64,000 nucleotides of DNA from Nematostella vectensis (Eukaryota; Cnidaria; Anthozoa; Actiniaria; Edwardsiidae). Positions 38,120-51,934 of the stretch are shown here, piece after piece (within the stretch, counting starts at the first letter, position 1; every line of letters begins with the position of its first letter). The translations under genes and the position numbers were made by a program. Location: contig NC_064046.1 in the NCBI RefSeq assembly GCF_932526225.1, forward strand, positions 14,893,408-14,957,407, in the 5' to 3' direction. The notes beneath the pieces are model-generated. The model did no database searches. It was not told the DNA's origin and saw nothing but the letters and a program-made list of their open reading frames with translations.

Positions 38120-40121
38120 TAATGCCTAATATCGAGTGCCCTACAGTAAGTGTTTTGCAGTCAAGTTGTTTTCTGTTAGTAGGTAAAAAATATTCTAAAT
38201 AATAGTAATCATAGCTATGGTCACCACTTACACATATAGAACTTGTAATGAAAAGAAAGAAAAAAAATATATATATGTATGCAGTCAATCAACAGAATTG
38301 CATGATAACCTTGAATATATTGAATAAAGGACTGCAAAAAAACATCTTTTGTACTAGTTGCTTGAATTGACCCTTGGCTATTTTTAGCTGAATTCCCCTC
38401 CCCCTCTAAAAAAGAAAATAATAATAATAATAGAACAAAACTAAAAAGAAAACAAACACAACAGAGACCCCCACCAACAATTTTGATTTTTTTTACTTTC
38501 CTTTAAAGGGGGAGTGTCATGTTTGAGAGATTTGCAATAGCTCTAGAGCCTTGACACAATGAACTTCAGTGAAATTCTAATACTGACTTATGAGCTTTTG
38601 GTACATGTGGGAGACTTTAAACAAAACAAAAAAATGACCACAAACTGTCCATTAACATAGTTTTCATTATAATATTGCATATTATTTAATAAGGTATTGA
38701 CAGCTTTTAAAAATTCAACTGTTTGTAGACACTTAAAAGCCTACAATAAACACTGACTCCAGACATGTGCAGTACTATGCTGCTGCCCTTTAAAGTAAAA
38801 TACAGCTTTACTTAGTCAGCGTAGACAATATTGCGGATTTTGTCAATATTCTAATATGAAGATGTCAATATTCTACCCCCTTACGTCTTTATTTCTATTT
38901 ATTTTGTGATTTTCACATGATACCAAAACAGCGTCTTTTTTCGTCGCTAATTTGATGTCATGTACACAATAAAAGAGATGCGCCCGTGCGCATGGCGAGT
39001 CCCCAAGGGACCCAAGACGCCCAAATAGACCTCTATTTTTTGTCATCCACAATCTCGGCGAGCTGTGCGTGGCGTAACCGTATTACAGGTCTGGGATCCT
39101 GGTTATTGTCCTCCCCATTAATGCGCGGGTTGGGATAACCTTGCAAGAGTGTTGTACAGCATATTCGCTCGGAAATATCGGTGCTTGGGGCCTTCGGGTT
39201 CTTTACAGCCTTCCGTAAAAGCCTTGTGCTGCCATACCGATTGGGTAATCCGTATGTATGGTTTCCGTTTTGTTCTTCAGACCGGGTTCGATCCCAGGCC
39301 AATGAGCTTTTTTTTCAGTTCGTTTTGTTTTCTTTGTGCTGGACAACCCCTTAATCCTGATAGGTTTTGCGCAAAAATAATAAAAAAAAGTGAGTTTGCA
39401 AAATAAGCTTGCTAGATTTATTGATTATATGTATTCAATTTGTTCCTAGGAAGTTAACAAAAAACACAAAGCAAAGAGTTTGAGGAAGTTAACAAGTATG
39501 TGAACTTTAATGTTCTATTTGAAGGGGTGCATTTTGTACAGGGAAGCATACATAGAATGCTTAACTGGTGGAGAGGGAAGAGGTAAAAGTTTATTGAGCA
39601 TAATTTCAACAATAGCAGGGGGGGGTGGGGCACACTCTTCATACAAAATTGCAGTTGTTACCTATTATTAAATAAGTTTGTAACATGTCTTTGTTTATTA
39701 AGCAAGGTCTATTTCTGAGACAAGCAAACTCAAGTAAGGCTGTTGAAATAACAGGTGAGTGTTAAAAGAAAAACAATTATCTGATTAGAAAACTACTGTA
39801 GATTCCTTTGCACCAAAATAAGAACAAACTTCATTTTGTTTGTTATTTATGAGGAACGAGATGAGCTCTACAAAGCCATAAAGAAATATGTATTGCTCAT
39901 CTAAATTATACAAGTAAATAATAATGTTAAAAAAGAACTACTGTAAGTAATTAGAGTGGTTTTCATTAACCCGTGAAACAAAGTGTGATAGTTAAACGGT
40001 AATAGTTAGTAAAACACAAAAAAGAACAATAGAATCAGATCACAACAAAGTGTAATACGCTAAAGCGTAGTTCACGGGTTAATGAAGGTTTTGACATTTC
40101 AACCTTACATCCACATGAAAG
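38120..40121 (+). repeat. Satellite unit 20 (lineage D, 2,002 bp)
   Basis: Hairpins, A-box and B-box are all in consensus form. The purine patch is condensed to a run of G8 then TGGGG near 39618-39630. The TTAA-flanked element is at 39970-40078. Confidence 0.97.
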
Positions 40122-42111
40122 TAATGCCTAATATCGAGTGCCCTACAGTAAGTGTTTTGCAGTCAAGTTGTTTTCTGTTAGTAGGTAAAAAATTATTCTA
40201 AATAATAGTAATCATAGCTATGGTCACCACTTACACATATAGCACTTGTAATGAAAAGAAAGAAAATATATATATATATGCAGTCAAACAACAGAATTGC
40301 ATGATAACAATGAATATATTGAATAAAGGACTGCAAAAAAACATCTTTTGTACTAGTTGCTTGAATTGACCCTTGACTATTTTTAGCTGAATTCCCCTCC
40401 CCCTCTAAAAAATAAAATAATAATAATAATAGAACAAAACTAAAAAGAAAACAAACACAGCAGAGACCCCCACCAACAATTTTGATTTTTTTTACTTTCC
40501 TTTAAAGGGGGAGTGCCATGTTTAAGAGATTTGCAATAGCTCTAGAGCCCTGACACAATCAACTTCAGTGAAATTCTAATACTGACTTATGAGCTTTTGG
40601 TACATGTGGGAGACTTTAAACAAAACAAAAAAAAAAATGACCACAAACTGTCCATTAACATAGTTTTCAATATAATATTGCATATTATTTAATAAGGTAT
40701 TGACAGCTTTTAAAAAGTTCAACTGTTTGTAGACACTTAAAAGCCTACAATAATCACTGACTCCAGACATGCGCAGTACTATGCTGCTGCCCCTTTAAAG
40801 TAAAATACAGCTTTACTTAGTCAGCGTAGACAAAATTGCGGATTTTGTCAATATTCTAATATAAAGATGTCAATATTCTCTCCCCTTACGTCTTTATTTC
40901 TATTTATTTTATGATTTTCACATGATACCAAAACAGCGTCTTTTTTCTTCGCTAATTTGATGTCATGTACACAATAAAAGAGATGCGCCCGTGCGCATGG
41001 CGAGTCCCCAAGGGACCCAAGACGCCCAAATAGACCTCTATTTTTTGTCATCCACACTCTCGGCGAGCTGTGCGTGGCGTAACCGTATTACAGGCCTGGG
41101 ATCCTGGTTATTGTCCTCCCCATTAATTCGCGGGTTGGGATAACCTTGCAAGAGTGTTGTACAGCATATTTGCTCGGAAATATCGGTGCTTGGGGCCTTC
41201 GGGTTCTTTACAGCCTTCCGTAAAAGCCTTGTGCTGCCATACCGATTGGGTAATCCGTATGTATGGTTTCCGTTTTGTTCTTCAGACCGGGTTTGATCCC
41301 AGGCCAATGGGCGTTTTTTTTCTTTGTGCTGGACCCCCCTAATCCTGATAGGTTTTGCGCAAAAATAATAAAAAAAAGTGAGTTTGCAAAATAAACTTGC
41401 TAGATTTATTGATTATATGTATTCAATTTGTTCCTAGGAAGTTAACAAAAAACACAAAGCAAAGAGTTTGAGGAAGTAAACAAGTATGTGAACTTTAATG
41501 TTCTATTTAAAGGGGCGCATTTTGTACAGGGAAGCATACATAGAATGCTTAACTGGTGGAGAGGGGAGAGGTAACAGTTTATTGAGCATAATTTCAACAA
41601 TAGCAGGGGGAAGAGAGGGGCACTCTCTTCATACAATATTGCAGTTGTTACCTATTATTAAATAAGTTTGTAACATGTCTTTGTTTATTAAGCAAGGTCT
41701 ATTTCTGAGACAAGCAAACTCAAGTAAGGCTGTTGAAATAACAGGTGAGTGTTAAAAAAAAAACAATTATCTGATTAGAAAACTACTGTAGATTCCTTTG
41801 CAGCAAAATAAGAACAAACTTCATTTCGTTTGTTATTTTTGAGGAACGAGATGAGCTCTACAAGGCCAAGAAGAAATATGTATTGCTCATCTAAATTATA
41901 CAAGTACATAATAATATTAAAAAAGAATTACTGTAAGTAATTAGAGTGGTTTTCATTAACCCGTGAAACAAAGTGTGATAGTTAAACGGTAATAGTTAGT
42001 AAAACACAAAAAAGAACAATAGAATCAGATCACAACAAAGTGTAATACGCTAAAGCGTAGTTCACGGGTTAATGAAGGTTTTGACATTTCAACCTTACAT
42101 CCACATGAAAG
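40122..42111 (+). repeat. Satellite unit 21 (lineage G, 1,990 bp)
   Basis: B-box GTTTGATCC. The segment between the T-runs after it is shortened near 41313-41322, losing 'agttcg'. The TTAA-flanked element is at 41960-42068. Confidence 0.97.
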
Positions 42112-44198
42112 TAATGCCTAATATCGAGTGCCCTACAGTAAGTGTTTTGCAGTCAAGTTGTTTTCTGTTAGTAGGTAAAAAATTATTCTAAATAATAGTA
42201 ATCATAGCTATGGTCACCACTTACACATATAGCACTTGTAATGAAAAGAAAGAAAATATATATATATATATGCAGTCAAACAACAGAATTGCATGATAAC
42301 AATGAATATATTGAATAAAGGACTGCAAAAAAACATCTTTTGTACTAGTTGCTTGAATTGACCCTTGACTATTTTTAGCTGAATTCCCCTCCCCCTCTAA
42401 AAAATAAAATAATAATAATAATAGAACAAAACTAAAAAGAAAACAAAGACAGCAGAGACCCCCACCAACAATTTTGATTTTTTTTACTTTCCTTTAAAGG
42501 GGGAGTGCCATGTTTAAGAGATTTGCAATAGCTCTAGAGCCCTGACACAATCAACTTCAGTGAAATTCTAATACTGACTTATGAGCTTTTGGTACATGTG
42601 GGAGACTTTAAACAAAACAAAAAAAATGACCACAGACTGTCCATTAACATAGTTTTCAATATAATATTGCATATTATTTAATAAGGTATTGACAGCTTTT
42701 AAAAAGTTCAACTGTTTGTAGACACTTAAAAGCCTACAATAATCACTGACTCCAGACATGCGCAGTACTATGCTGCTGCCCCTTTAAAGTAAAATACAGC
42801 TTTACTTAGTCAGCGTAGACAAAATTGCGGATTTTGTCAATATTCTAATATGAAAAAGTCAATATTCTCACCCCTTACGTCTTTATTTCTATTTATTTTA
42901 TGATTTTCACATGATACCAAAACAGCGTCTTTTTTCTTCGCTAATTTGATGTCATGTACACAATAAAAGAGATGCGCCCGTGCGCATGGCGAGTCCCCAA
43001 GGGACCCAAGACGCCCAAATAGACCTCTATTTTTTGTCATCCACAATCTCGGCGAGCTGTGCGTGGCGTAACCGTATTACAGGCCTGGGATCCTGGTTAT
43101 TGTCCTCCCCATTAATTCGCGGGTTGGGATAACCTTGCAAGAGTGTTGTACAGCATATTCGCTCGGAAATATCGGTGCTTGGGGCCTTCGGGTTCTTTAC
43201 AGCCTTCCGTAAAAGCCTTGTGCTGCCATACCGATTGGGTAATCCGTATATATGGTTTCCGTTTTGTTCTTCAGACCGGGTTCGATCCCAGGGCAATGAG
43301 CTTTTTTTTTAGTTCGTTTTTTTTTTCTTTGTGCTGGACAACCCCTTAATCCTGATAGGTTTTGCGCAAAAACAATAAAAAAAGTGAGTTTGCAAAATAA
43401 GCTTGCTAGATTTATTGATTATATGTATTCAATTTGTTCCTAGGAAGTTAACAAAAAACACAAAGCAAAGAGTTTGAGGAAGTAAACAAGTATGTGAACT
43501 TTAATGTTCTATTTGAAGGGGTGCATTTTGTACAGGGAAGCATACATAGAATGCTTAACTGGTGGAGAGGGAAGAGGTAAAAGTTTATTGAGCATAATTT
43601 CAACAATAGCAGGGGAAAGAGAGGGGCACTCTATTCATACAATATTGCAGTTGTTACCTATTATTAAATAAGTTTGTAACGTGTCTTTGTTTATTAAGCA
43701 AGGTCTATTTCTACATCATACAAAATTGCAGTTGTTACCTATTATTAAATAAGTTTGTAACATGTCTTTGTTTATTAAGCAACGTCTATTTCTGAGACAA
43801 GCAAACCCAAGTAAGGCTGTTGAAATAACAGGTGAGTGTTAAAAGAAAAACAATTATCTGATTAGAAAACTACTGTAGATTCCTTTGCACCAAAATAAGA
43901 ACAAACTTCATTTTGTTTGTTATTTATGAGGAACAAGATGAGCCCTACAAAGCCATAAAGAAATATGTATTGCTCATCTAAATTATACAAGTAAATAATA
44001 ATATTAAAAAAGAACTACTGTAAGTAATTAGAGTAGTTTTCATTAACCCGTGAAACAAAGTGTGATAGTTAAACGGTAATAGTTAGTAAAACACAAAAAA
44101 GTACAATAGAATCAGATCACCACAAAGTGTAATACGCTAAAGCGTAGTTCACGGGTTAATGAAGGTTTTGACATTTCAACCTTACATCCACATGAAAT
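42112..44198 (+). repeat. Satellite unit 22 (lineage I, 2,087 bp, with 81-bp block)
   Basis: 81-bp block at 43713-43793. Shares 'cgtatatatgg' and 'gagtagtttt' with unit 30. B-box intact. The TTAA-flanked element is at 44047-44155. Confidence 0.97.
43713..43793 (+). repeat. 81-bp internal tandem duplication (unit 22)
   Basis: Same junction as unit 19. One private change ('caacgtctat') near its end. Confidence 0.93.
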
Positions 44199-46204
44199 TA
44201 ATGCCTAATATCGAGTGCCCTACAGTAAGTGTTTTGCAGTCAAGTTGTTTTCTGTTAGTAGGTAAAAAAATATTCTAAATAATAGTAATCATAGCTATGG
44301 TCACCACTTACACATATAGAACTTGTAATGAAAAGAAAGAAAAAAATACATATATATATATGCAGTCAATCAACAGAATTGCATGATAACCTTGAATATA
44401 TTGAATAAAGGACTGCAAAAAACATCTTTTGTACTAGTTGCTTGAATTGACCCTTGGCTATTTTTAGCTGAATTCCCCTCCCCCTCTAAAAAAGAAAATA
44501 ATAATAATAATAGAACAAAACTAAAAAGAAAACAAACACAACAGAGACCCCCACCAACAATTTTGATTTTTTTTACTTTCCTTTAAAAGGGGAGTGTCAT
44601 GTTTAAGAGATTTGCAATAGCTCTAGAGCCCTGACACAATGAACTTCAGTGAAATTCTAATACTGACTTATGAGCTTTTGGTACATGTGGGAGACTTCAA
44701 ACAAAACAAAAAAAATGACCACAAACTGTCCATTAACATAGTTTTCAATATAATATTGCATATTATTTAATAAGGTATTGACAGCTTTTAAAAAGTTCAA
44801 CTGTTTGTAGACACTTAAAAGCCTACAATAATCACTGACTCCAGACATGCGCAGTACTATGCTGCTGCCCCTTTAAAGTAAAATACAGCTTTACTTAGTC
44901 AGCGTAGACAAAATTGCGGATTTTGTCAATATTCTAATATGAAGATGTCAATATTCTCTCCCCTTACGTCTTTATTTCTATTTATTTTATGATTTTCACA
45001 TGATACCAAAACAGCGTCTTTTTTCTTCGCTAATTTGATGTCATGTACACAATAAAAGAGATGCGCCCGTGCGCATGGCGAGTCCCCAAGGGACCCAAGA
45101 CGCCCAAATAGACCTCTATTTTTTGTCATCCACAATCTCGGCGAGCTGTGCGTGGCGTAACCGTATTACAGGCCTGGGATCCTGGTTATTGTCCTCCCCA
45201 TTAATGCGCGGGTTGGGATAACCTTGCAAGAGTGTTGTACAGCATATTTGCTCGGAAATATCGGTGCTTGGGGCCTTCGGGTTCTTTACAGCCTTCCGTA
45301 AAAGCCTTGTGCTGCCATACCGATTGGGTAATCCGTATGTATGGTTTCCGTTTTGTTCTTCAGACCGGGTTTGATCCCAGGCCAATGGGCGTTTTTTTTT
45401 AGTTCGTTTTTTTTCTTTGTGCTGGACCCCCTTAATCCTGATAGGTTTTGCGCAAAAATAATAAAAAAAAGTGAGTTTGCAAAATAAACTTGCTAGATTT
45501 ATTGATTATATGTATTCAATTTGTTCCTAGGAAGTTAACAAAAAACACAAAGCAAAGAGTTTGAGGAAGTAAACAAGTATGTGAACTTTAATGTTCTATT
45601 TAAAGGGGCGCATTTTGTACAGGGAAGCATACATAGAATGCTTAACTGGTGGAGAAGGGAGAGGTAACAGTTTATTGAGCATAATTTCAACAATAGCAGG
45701 GGGAAGAGAGGTGCACTCTCTTCATACAATATTGCAGTTGTTACCTATTATTAAATAAGTTTTTAACATGTCTTTGTTTATTAAGCAAGGTCTATTTCTG
45801 AGACAAGCAAACTCAAGTAAGGCTGTTGAAATAACAGGTGAGTGTTAAAAGAAAAACAATTATCTGATTAGAAAACTACTGTAGATTCCTTTGCAGCAAA
45901 ATAAGAACAAACTTCATTTCGTTTGTTATTTTTGAGGAACGAGATGAGCTCTACAAGGCCAAGAAGAAATATGTATTGCTCATCTAAATTATACAAGTAA
46001 ATAATAATATTAAAAAATAATTACTGTAAGTAATTAGAGTGGTTTTCATTAACCCGTGAAACAAAGTGTGATAGTTAAACGGTAATAGTTAGTAAAACAC
46101 AAAAAAGAACAATAGAATCAGATAACAACAAAGTGTAATACGCTAAAGCGTAGTTCACGGGTTAATGAAGGTTTTGACATTTCAACCTTACATCCACATG
46201 AAAG
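44199..46204 (+). repeat. Satellite unit 23 (lineage G, 2,006 bp)
   Basis: Boundary variant 'catgaaattaatgcc' is shared only with the start of unit 31. B-box GTTTGATCC. The TTAA-flanked element is at 46053-46161. Confidence 0.97.
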
Positions 46205-48207
46205 TAATGCCTAATATCGAGTGCCCTACAGTAAGTGTTTTGCAGTCAAGTTGTTTTCTGTTAGTAGGTAAAAAATTATTCTAAATAATAGTAATCATAG
46301 CTATGGTCACCACTTACACATATAGCACTTGTAATGAAAAGAAAGAAAATATATATATATATATGCAGTCAAACAACAGAATTGCATGATAACAATGAAT
46401 ATATTGAATAAATGACTTCAAAAAAACATCTTTTGTACTAGTTGCTTGAATTGACCCTTGACTATTTTTAGCTGAATTCCCCTCCCCCTCTAAAAAATAA
46501 AATAATAATAATAATAGAACAAAACTAAAAAGAAAACAAACACAGCAGAGACCCCCACCAACAATTTTGATTTTTTTTACTTTCCTTCAAAGGGGGAGTG
46601 CCATGTTTAAGAGATTTGCAATAGCTCTAGAGCCCTGACACAATCAACTTCAGTGAAATTCTAATACTGACTTCTGAGCTTTTGGTACATGTGGGAGACT
46701 TTAAACAAAACAAAAAAAATGACCACAAACTGTCAATTAACATAGTTTTCATTATAATATTGCATATTATTTAATAAGGTATTGACAGCTTTTAAAAATT
46801 GAACTGTTTGTAGACACTTAAAAGCCTACAATAAACACTGACTCCAGACATGTGCAGTACTATGCTGCTGCCCCTTTAAAGTAAAATACAGCTTTACTTA
46901 GTCAGCGTAGACAATATTGCGGATTTTGTCAATATTCTAATATGAAGATGTCAATATTCTCCCCCCTTACGTCTTTATTTCTATTTATTTTATGATTTTC
47001 ACATGATACCAAAACAGCGTCTTTTTTCTTCGCTAATTTGATGTCATGTACACAATAAAAGAGATGCGCCCGTGCGCATGGCGAGTCCCCAAGGGACCCA
47101 AGACGCCCAAATAGACCTCTATTTTTTGTCATCCACAATCTCGGCGAGCTGTGCGTGGCGTAACCGTATTACAGGCCTGGGATCCTGGTTATTGTCCTCC
47201 CCATTAATGCGCGGGTTGGGATAACCTTGCAAGAGTGTTGTACAGCATATTCGCTCGGAAATATCGGTGCTTGGGGCCTTCGGGTTCTTTACAGCCTTCC
47301 GTAAAAGCCTTGTGCTGCCATACCGATTGGGTAATCCGTATGTATGGTTTCCGTTTTGTTCTTCAGACCCGGTACGATCCCAGGCCAATGGGCGTTTTTT
47401 TTTAGTTCGTTTTTTTTTCTTTGTGCTGGACCCCCTTAATCCTGATAGGTTTTGCGCAAAAATAATAAAAAAAGTGAGTTTGCAAAATAAGCTTGCTAGA
47501 TTTATTGATATATGTATTCAATTTGTTCCTAGCAAGTTAACAAAAAACACAAAGCAAAGAGTTGGAGGAAGTAAACAAGTATGTGAACTTTAATGTTCTA
47601 TTTAAAGGGGCGCATTTTGTACAGGGAAGCATACATAGAATGCTTAACTGGTGGAGAGGGGAGAGGTAACAGTTTATTGAGCATAATTTCAACAATAGCA
47701 GGGGGAAGAGAGGGGCACTCTCTTCATACAATATTGCAGTTGTTACCTATTATTAAATAAGGTTTTAACATGTCTTTGTTTATTAAGCAAGGTCTATTTC
47801 TGAGACAAGCAAACTCAAGTAAGGCTGTTGAAATAACAGGTGAGTGTTGAAAGAAAAACAATTATCTGATTAGAAAACTACTGTAGATTCCTTTGCACCA
47901 AAATAAGAACAAACTTCATTTTGTTTGTTATTTATGAGGAACGAGATGAGCTCTACAAAGCCATAAAGAAATATGTATTGCTCATCTAAATTATACAAGT
48001 AAATAATAATATTAAAAAAGAATTACTGTAAGTAATTAGAGTGGTTTTCATTAACCCGTGAAACAAAGTGTGATAGTTAAACGGTAATAGTTAGTAAAAC
48101 ACAAAAAAAGAACAATAGAATCAGATCACAACAAAGTGTAATACGCTAAAGCGTAGTTCACGGGTTAATAAAGGTTTTGACATTTCAACCTTACATCCAC
48201 ATGAAAG
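46205..48207 (+). repeat. Satellite unit 24 (lineage H, 2,003 bp)
   Basis: Front resembles units 21-22 ('gataacaatg'); from about 46800 it follows units 15 and 16, so it is probably mosaic. B-box GTACGATCC. The TTAA-flanked element is at 48055-48164. Confidence 0.97.
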
Positions 48208-50208
48208 TAATGCCTAATATCGAGTGCCCTACAGTAAGTGTTTTGCAGTCAAGTTGTTTTCTGTTAGTAGGTAAAAAATTATTCTAAATAATAGTAATTA
48301 TAGCTATGGTCACCACTTACACATATAGCACTTGTAATGAAAAGAAAGAAAAAATATATATATGCAGTCAAACAACAGAATTGCATGATAACCTTGAATA
48401 TATTGAATAAAGGACTGCAAAAAAAACATCTTTTGTACTAGTTGCTTGAATTGACCCTTGGCTATTTTTAGCTGAATTCCCCTACCCCTCTAAAAAAGAA
48501 AATAGTAATAATAATAGAACAAAACTAAAAAGAAAACAAACACAACAGAGACCCCCACCAACAATTTTGATTTTTTTTACTTTCCTTTAAAGGGGGAGTG
48601 TCATGTTTAAGAGATTTGCAATAGCTCTAGAGCCCTGACACAATGAACTTCAGTGAAATTCTAATACTGACTTATGAGCTTTTGGTACATGTGGAAGACT
48701 TTAAACAAAACAACAAAAATGACCACAAACTGTCCATTAACATAGTTTTCATTATAATATTGCATATTATTTAATAAGGTATTGACAGCTTTTAAAAATT
48801 GAACTGTTTGTAGACACTTAAAAGCCTACAATAAACACTGACTCCAGACATGTGCAGTACTATGCTGCTTCCCCTTTAAAGTAAAATACAGCTTTACTTA
48901 GTCAGCGTAGACAATATTGCGGATTTTGTCAATATTCTAATATGAAGATGTCAATATTCTCCCCCCTTACGTCTTTATTTCTATTTATTTTATGATTTTC
49001 ACATGCTACCAAAACAGCGTCTTTTTTCTTCGCTAATTTGATGTCATGTACACAATAAAAGAGATGCGCCCGTGCGCATGGCGAGTCCCCAAGGGACCCA
49101 AGACGCCCAAATAGACCTCTATTTTTTGTCATCCACAATCTCGGCGAGCTGTGCGTGGCGTAACCGTATTACAGGCCTGGGATCCTGGTTATTGTCCTCC
49201 CCATTAATGCGCGGGTTGGGATAACCTTGCAAGAGTGTTGTACAGCATATTCGCTCGGAAATATCGGTGCTTGGGGCCTTCGGGTTCTTTACAGCCTTCC
49301 GTAAAAGCCTTGTGCTGCCATACCGATTGGGTAATCCGTATGTATGGTTTCGTTTTGTTCTTCAGACCGGGTTCGATCCCAGGACAATGAGCTTTTTTTT
49401 CAGTTCGTTTTGTTTTCTTTGTGCTGGACAACCCCTTAATCCTGATAGGTTTTGCGCAAAAATAATAAAAAAAAGTGAGTTTGCAAAATAAGCTTGCTTG
49501 ATTTATTGATTATATGTATTCAATTTGTTCCTAGGAAGTTAACAAAAAACACAAAGCAAAGAGTTTGAGGAAGTAAACAAGTATGTGAACTTTAATGTTC
49601 TATTTGAAGGGGTGCATTTTGTACAGGGAAGCATACATAGAATGCTTAACTGGTGGAGAGGGAAGAGGTAAAAGTTTATTGAGCATAATTTCAACAATAG
49701 CAGGGGGAGGGGTGGGGCACACTCTTCATACAAAATTGCAGTTGTTACCTATTATTAAATAAGTTTGTAACATGTCTTTGTTTATTAAGCAAGGTCTATT
49801 TCTGAGACAAGCAAACTCAAGTAAGGCTGTTGAAATAACAGGTGAGTGTTAAAAGAAAAACAATTATCTGATTAGAAAACTACTGTAGATTCCTTTGCAC
49901 CAAAATAAGAACAAACTTCATTTTGTTTGTTATTTATGAGGAACGAGATGAGCTCTACAAAGCCATAAAGAAATATGTATTGCTCATCTAAATTATACAA
50001 GTAAATAATAATGTTAAAAAAGAACTACTGTAAGTAATTAGAGTGGTTTTCATTATCCCGTGAAACAAAGTGTGATAGTTAAACGGTAATAGTTAGTAAA
50101 ACACAAAAAAGTACAATAGAATCAGATCATCATAAAGTGTAATACGCTAAAGCGTAGTTCACGGGTTAATGAAGGTTTTGACATTTCAACCTTACATCCA
50201 CATGAAAG
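48208..50208 (+). repeat. Satellite unit 25 (lineage F, 2,001 bp)
   Basis: Near copy of units 13 and 17. B-box intact. The TTAA-flanked element is at 50057-50165, with its left TTAA mutated to TTAT. Confidence 0.97.
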
Positions 50209-51934
50209 TAATGCCTAATATCAAGTGCCCTACAGTAAGTGTTTTGCAGTCAAGTTGTTTTCTGTTAGTAGGTAAAAAATATTCTAAATAATAGTAATCA
50301 TAGCTATGGTCACCACTTACACATATAGAACTTGTAATGAAAAGAAAGAAAAAATATATATATATATATATGCAGTCAATCAACAGAATTGCATGATAAC
50401 CTTGAATATATTGAATAAAGGACTGCAAAAAAACATCTTTTGTACTAGTTGCTTGAATTGACCCTTGGCTATTTTTAGCTGAATTCCCTCCACCTCTAAA
50501 AAAGAAAATAATAATAATAATAGAACAAAACTAAAAAGAAAACAAACACAGCAGAGACCCCCACCAACAATTTTGATTTTTTTTTACTTTCCTTTAAAGG
50601 GGGAGTGTCATGTTTAAGAGATTTGCAATAGCTATAGAGCCCTGACACAATGAACTTCAGTGAAATTCTAATACTGACTTATAAGCTTTTGGTACATGTG
50701 GGAGACTTTAAACAAAACAAAAAAAATGACCACAAACTGTCCATTAACATAGTTTTCAATATAATATTGCATATTATTTAATAAGGTTTTGACAGCTTTT
50801 AAAAAGTTCAACTGTTTGTAGACACTTAAAAGCCTGCAATAAACACTGACTCCAGACATGTGCAGTACTATGCTGCTGCCCCTTTAAAGTAAAATACAGC
50901 TTTACTTAGTCAGCGTAGACAATTTTGCGGATTTTGTTAATATTCTAATATGAATATGTCAATATTCTCCCCCTTTACGTCTTTATTTCTATTTATTTTA
51001 TGCTTTTCACATGATACCAAAACAGCGTCTTTTTTCTTCGCTAATTTGATGTCATGTACACAATAAAAGAGATGCGCCCGTGCGCATGGCGAGTCCCCAA
51101 GGGACCCAAGACGCCCAAATAGACCTTTATTTTTTGTCATCCACAATCTCGGCGAGCTGTGCGTGGCGTAACCGTTTTACAGGCCTGGGATCCTGGTTAT
51201 TGTCCTCCCCATTAATGCTTGCTAGATTTATTGATTATATGTATTCAATTTGTTCCTAGGAAGTTAACAAGAAACACAAAGCAAAGAGTTTGAGGAAGTA
51301 AACAAGTATGTGAACTTTAATGTTCTATTTGAAGGTGTGCACTTTGTACAGGGAAGCATACATAGAATGCTTAACTGGTGGAGAGGGAAGAGGTAAAAGT
51401 TTATTGAGCATAATTTCAACAATAGCAGGGGGAAGGTAGGGGCACTCTCTTCATACAATATTGCAGTTGTTACCTATTATCAAATAAGTTTGTAAGATGT
51501 CTTTGTTTATTAAGCAAGGTCTATTTCTGAGACAAGCAAACTCAAGTAAGAGCTGTTGAAATAACAGGTGAGTGTTAAAAGAAAAACAATTTTCTGATTA
51601 GAAAACTACTGTAGATTCCTTTGCACCAAAATAAGAACAAACTTTATTTTGTTTGTTATTTATGAGGAACGAGATTAGCTCTACAAAGCCATAAAGAAAT
51701 ATGTATTGCTCATCTAAATTATACAAGTAAATAATAATATTAAAAAAGAGCTACTGTAAGTAATTAGAGTGGTTTTCATTAACCCGTGAAACAAAGTTTG
51801 ATAGTTAAACGGTAATAGTTAGTAAAACACAAAAAAGTACAATAGAATCAGATCACCACAAAGTGTAATACGCTAAAGCGTAGTTCACGGGTTAATGAAG
51901 GTTTTGACATTTCAACCTTACATCCACATGAAAG
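50209..51934 (+). repeat. Satellite unit 26 (lineage B, 1,726 bp)
   Basis: Same 284-bp deletion as units 2 and 6 (junction 51217-51218) but a short (AT)n tract, so the deletion is separable from the (AT)n expansion. The TTAA-flanked element is at 51783-51891. Confidence 0.97.
51217..51218. other. 284-bp deletion junction (unit 26)
   Basis: Identical junction to units 2 and 6, about 40 kb away from unit 6 in the array. Confidence 0.9.

Noticed and set aside
39618-39630. G-quadruplex at the G-rich purine patch
   Set aside because: Only two or three clear G-runs (for example G8-T-G4); four separate runs are needed and are not cleanly present.
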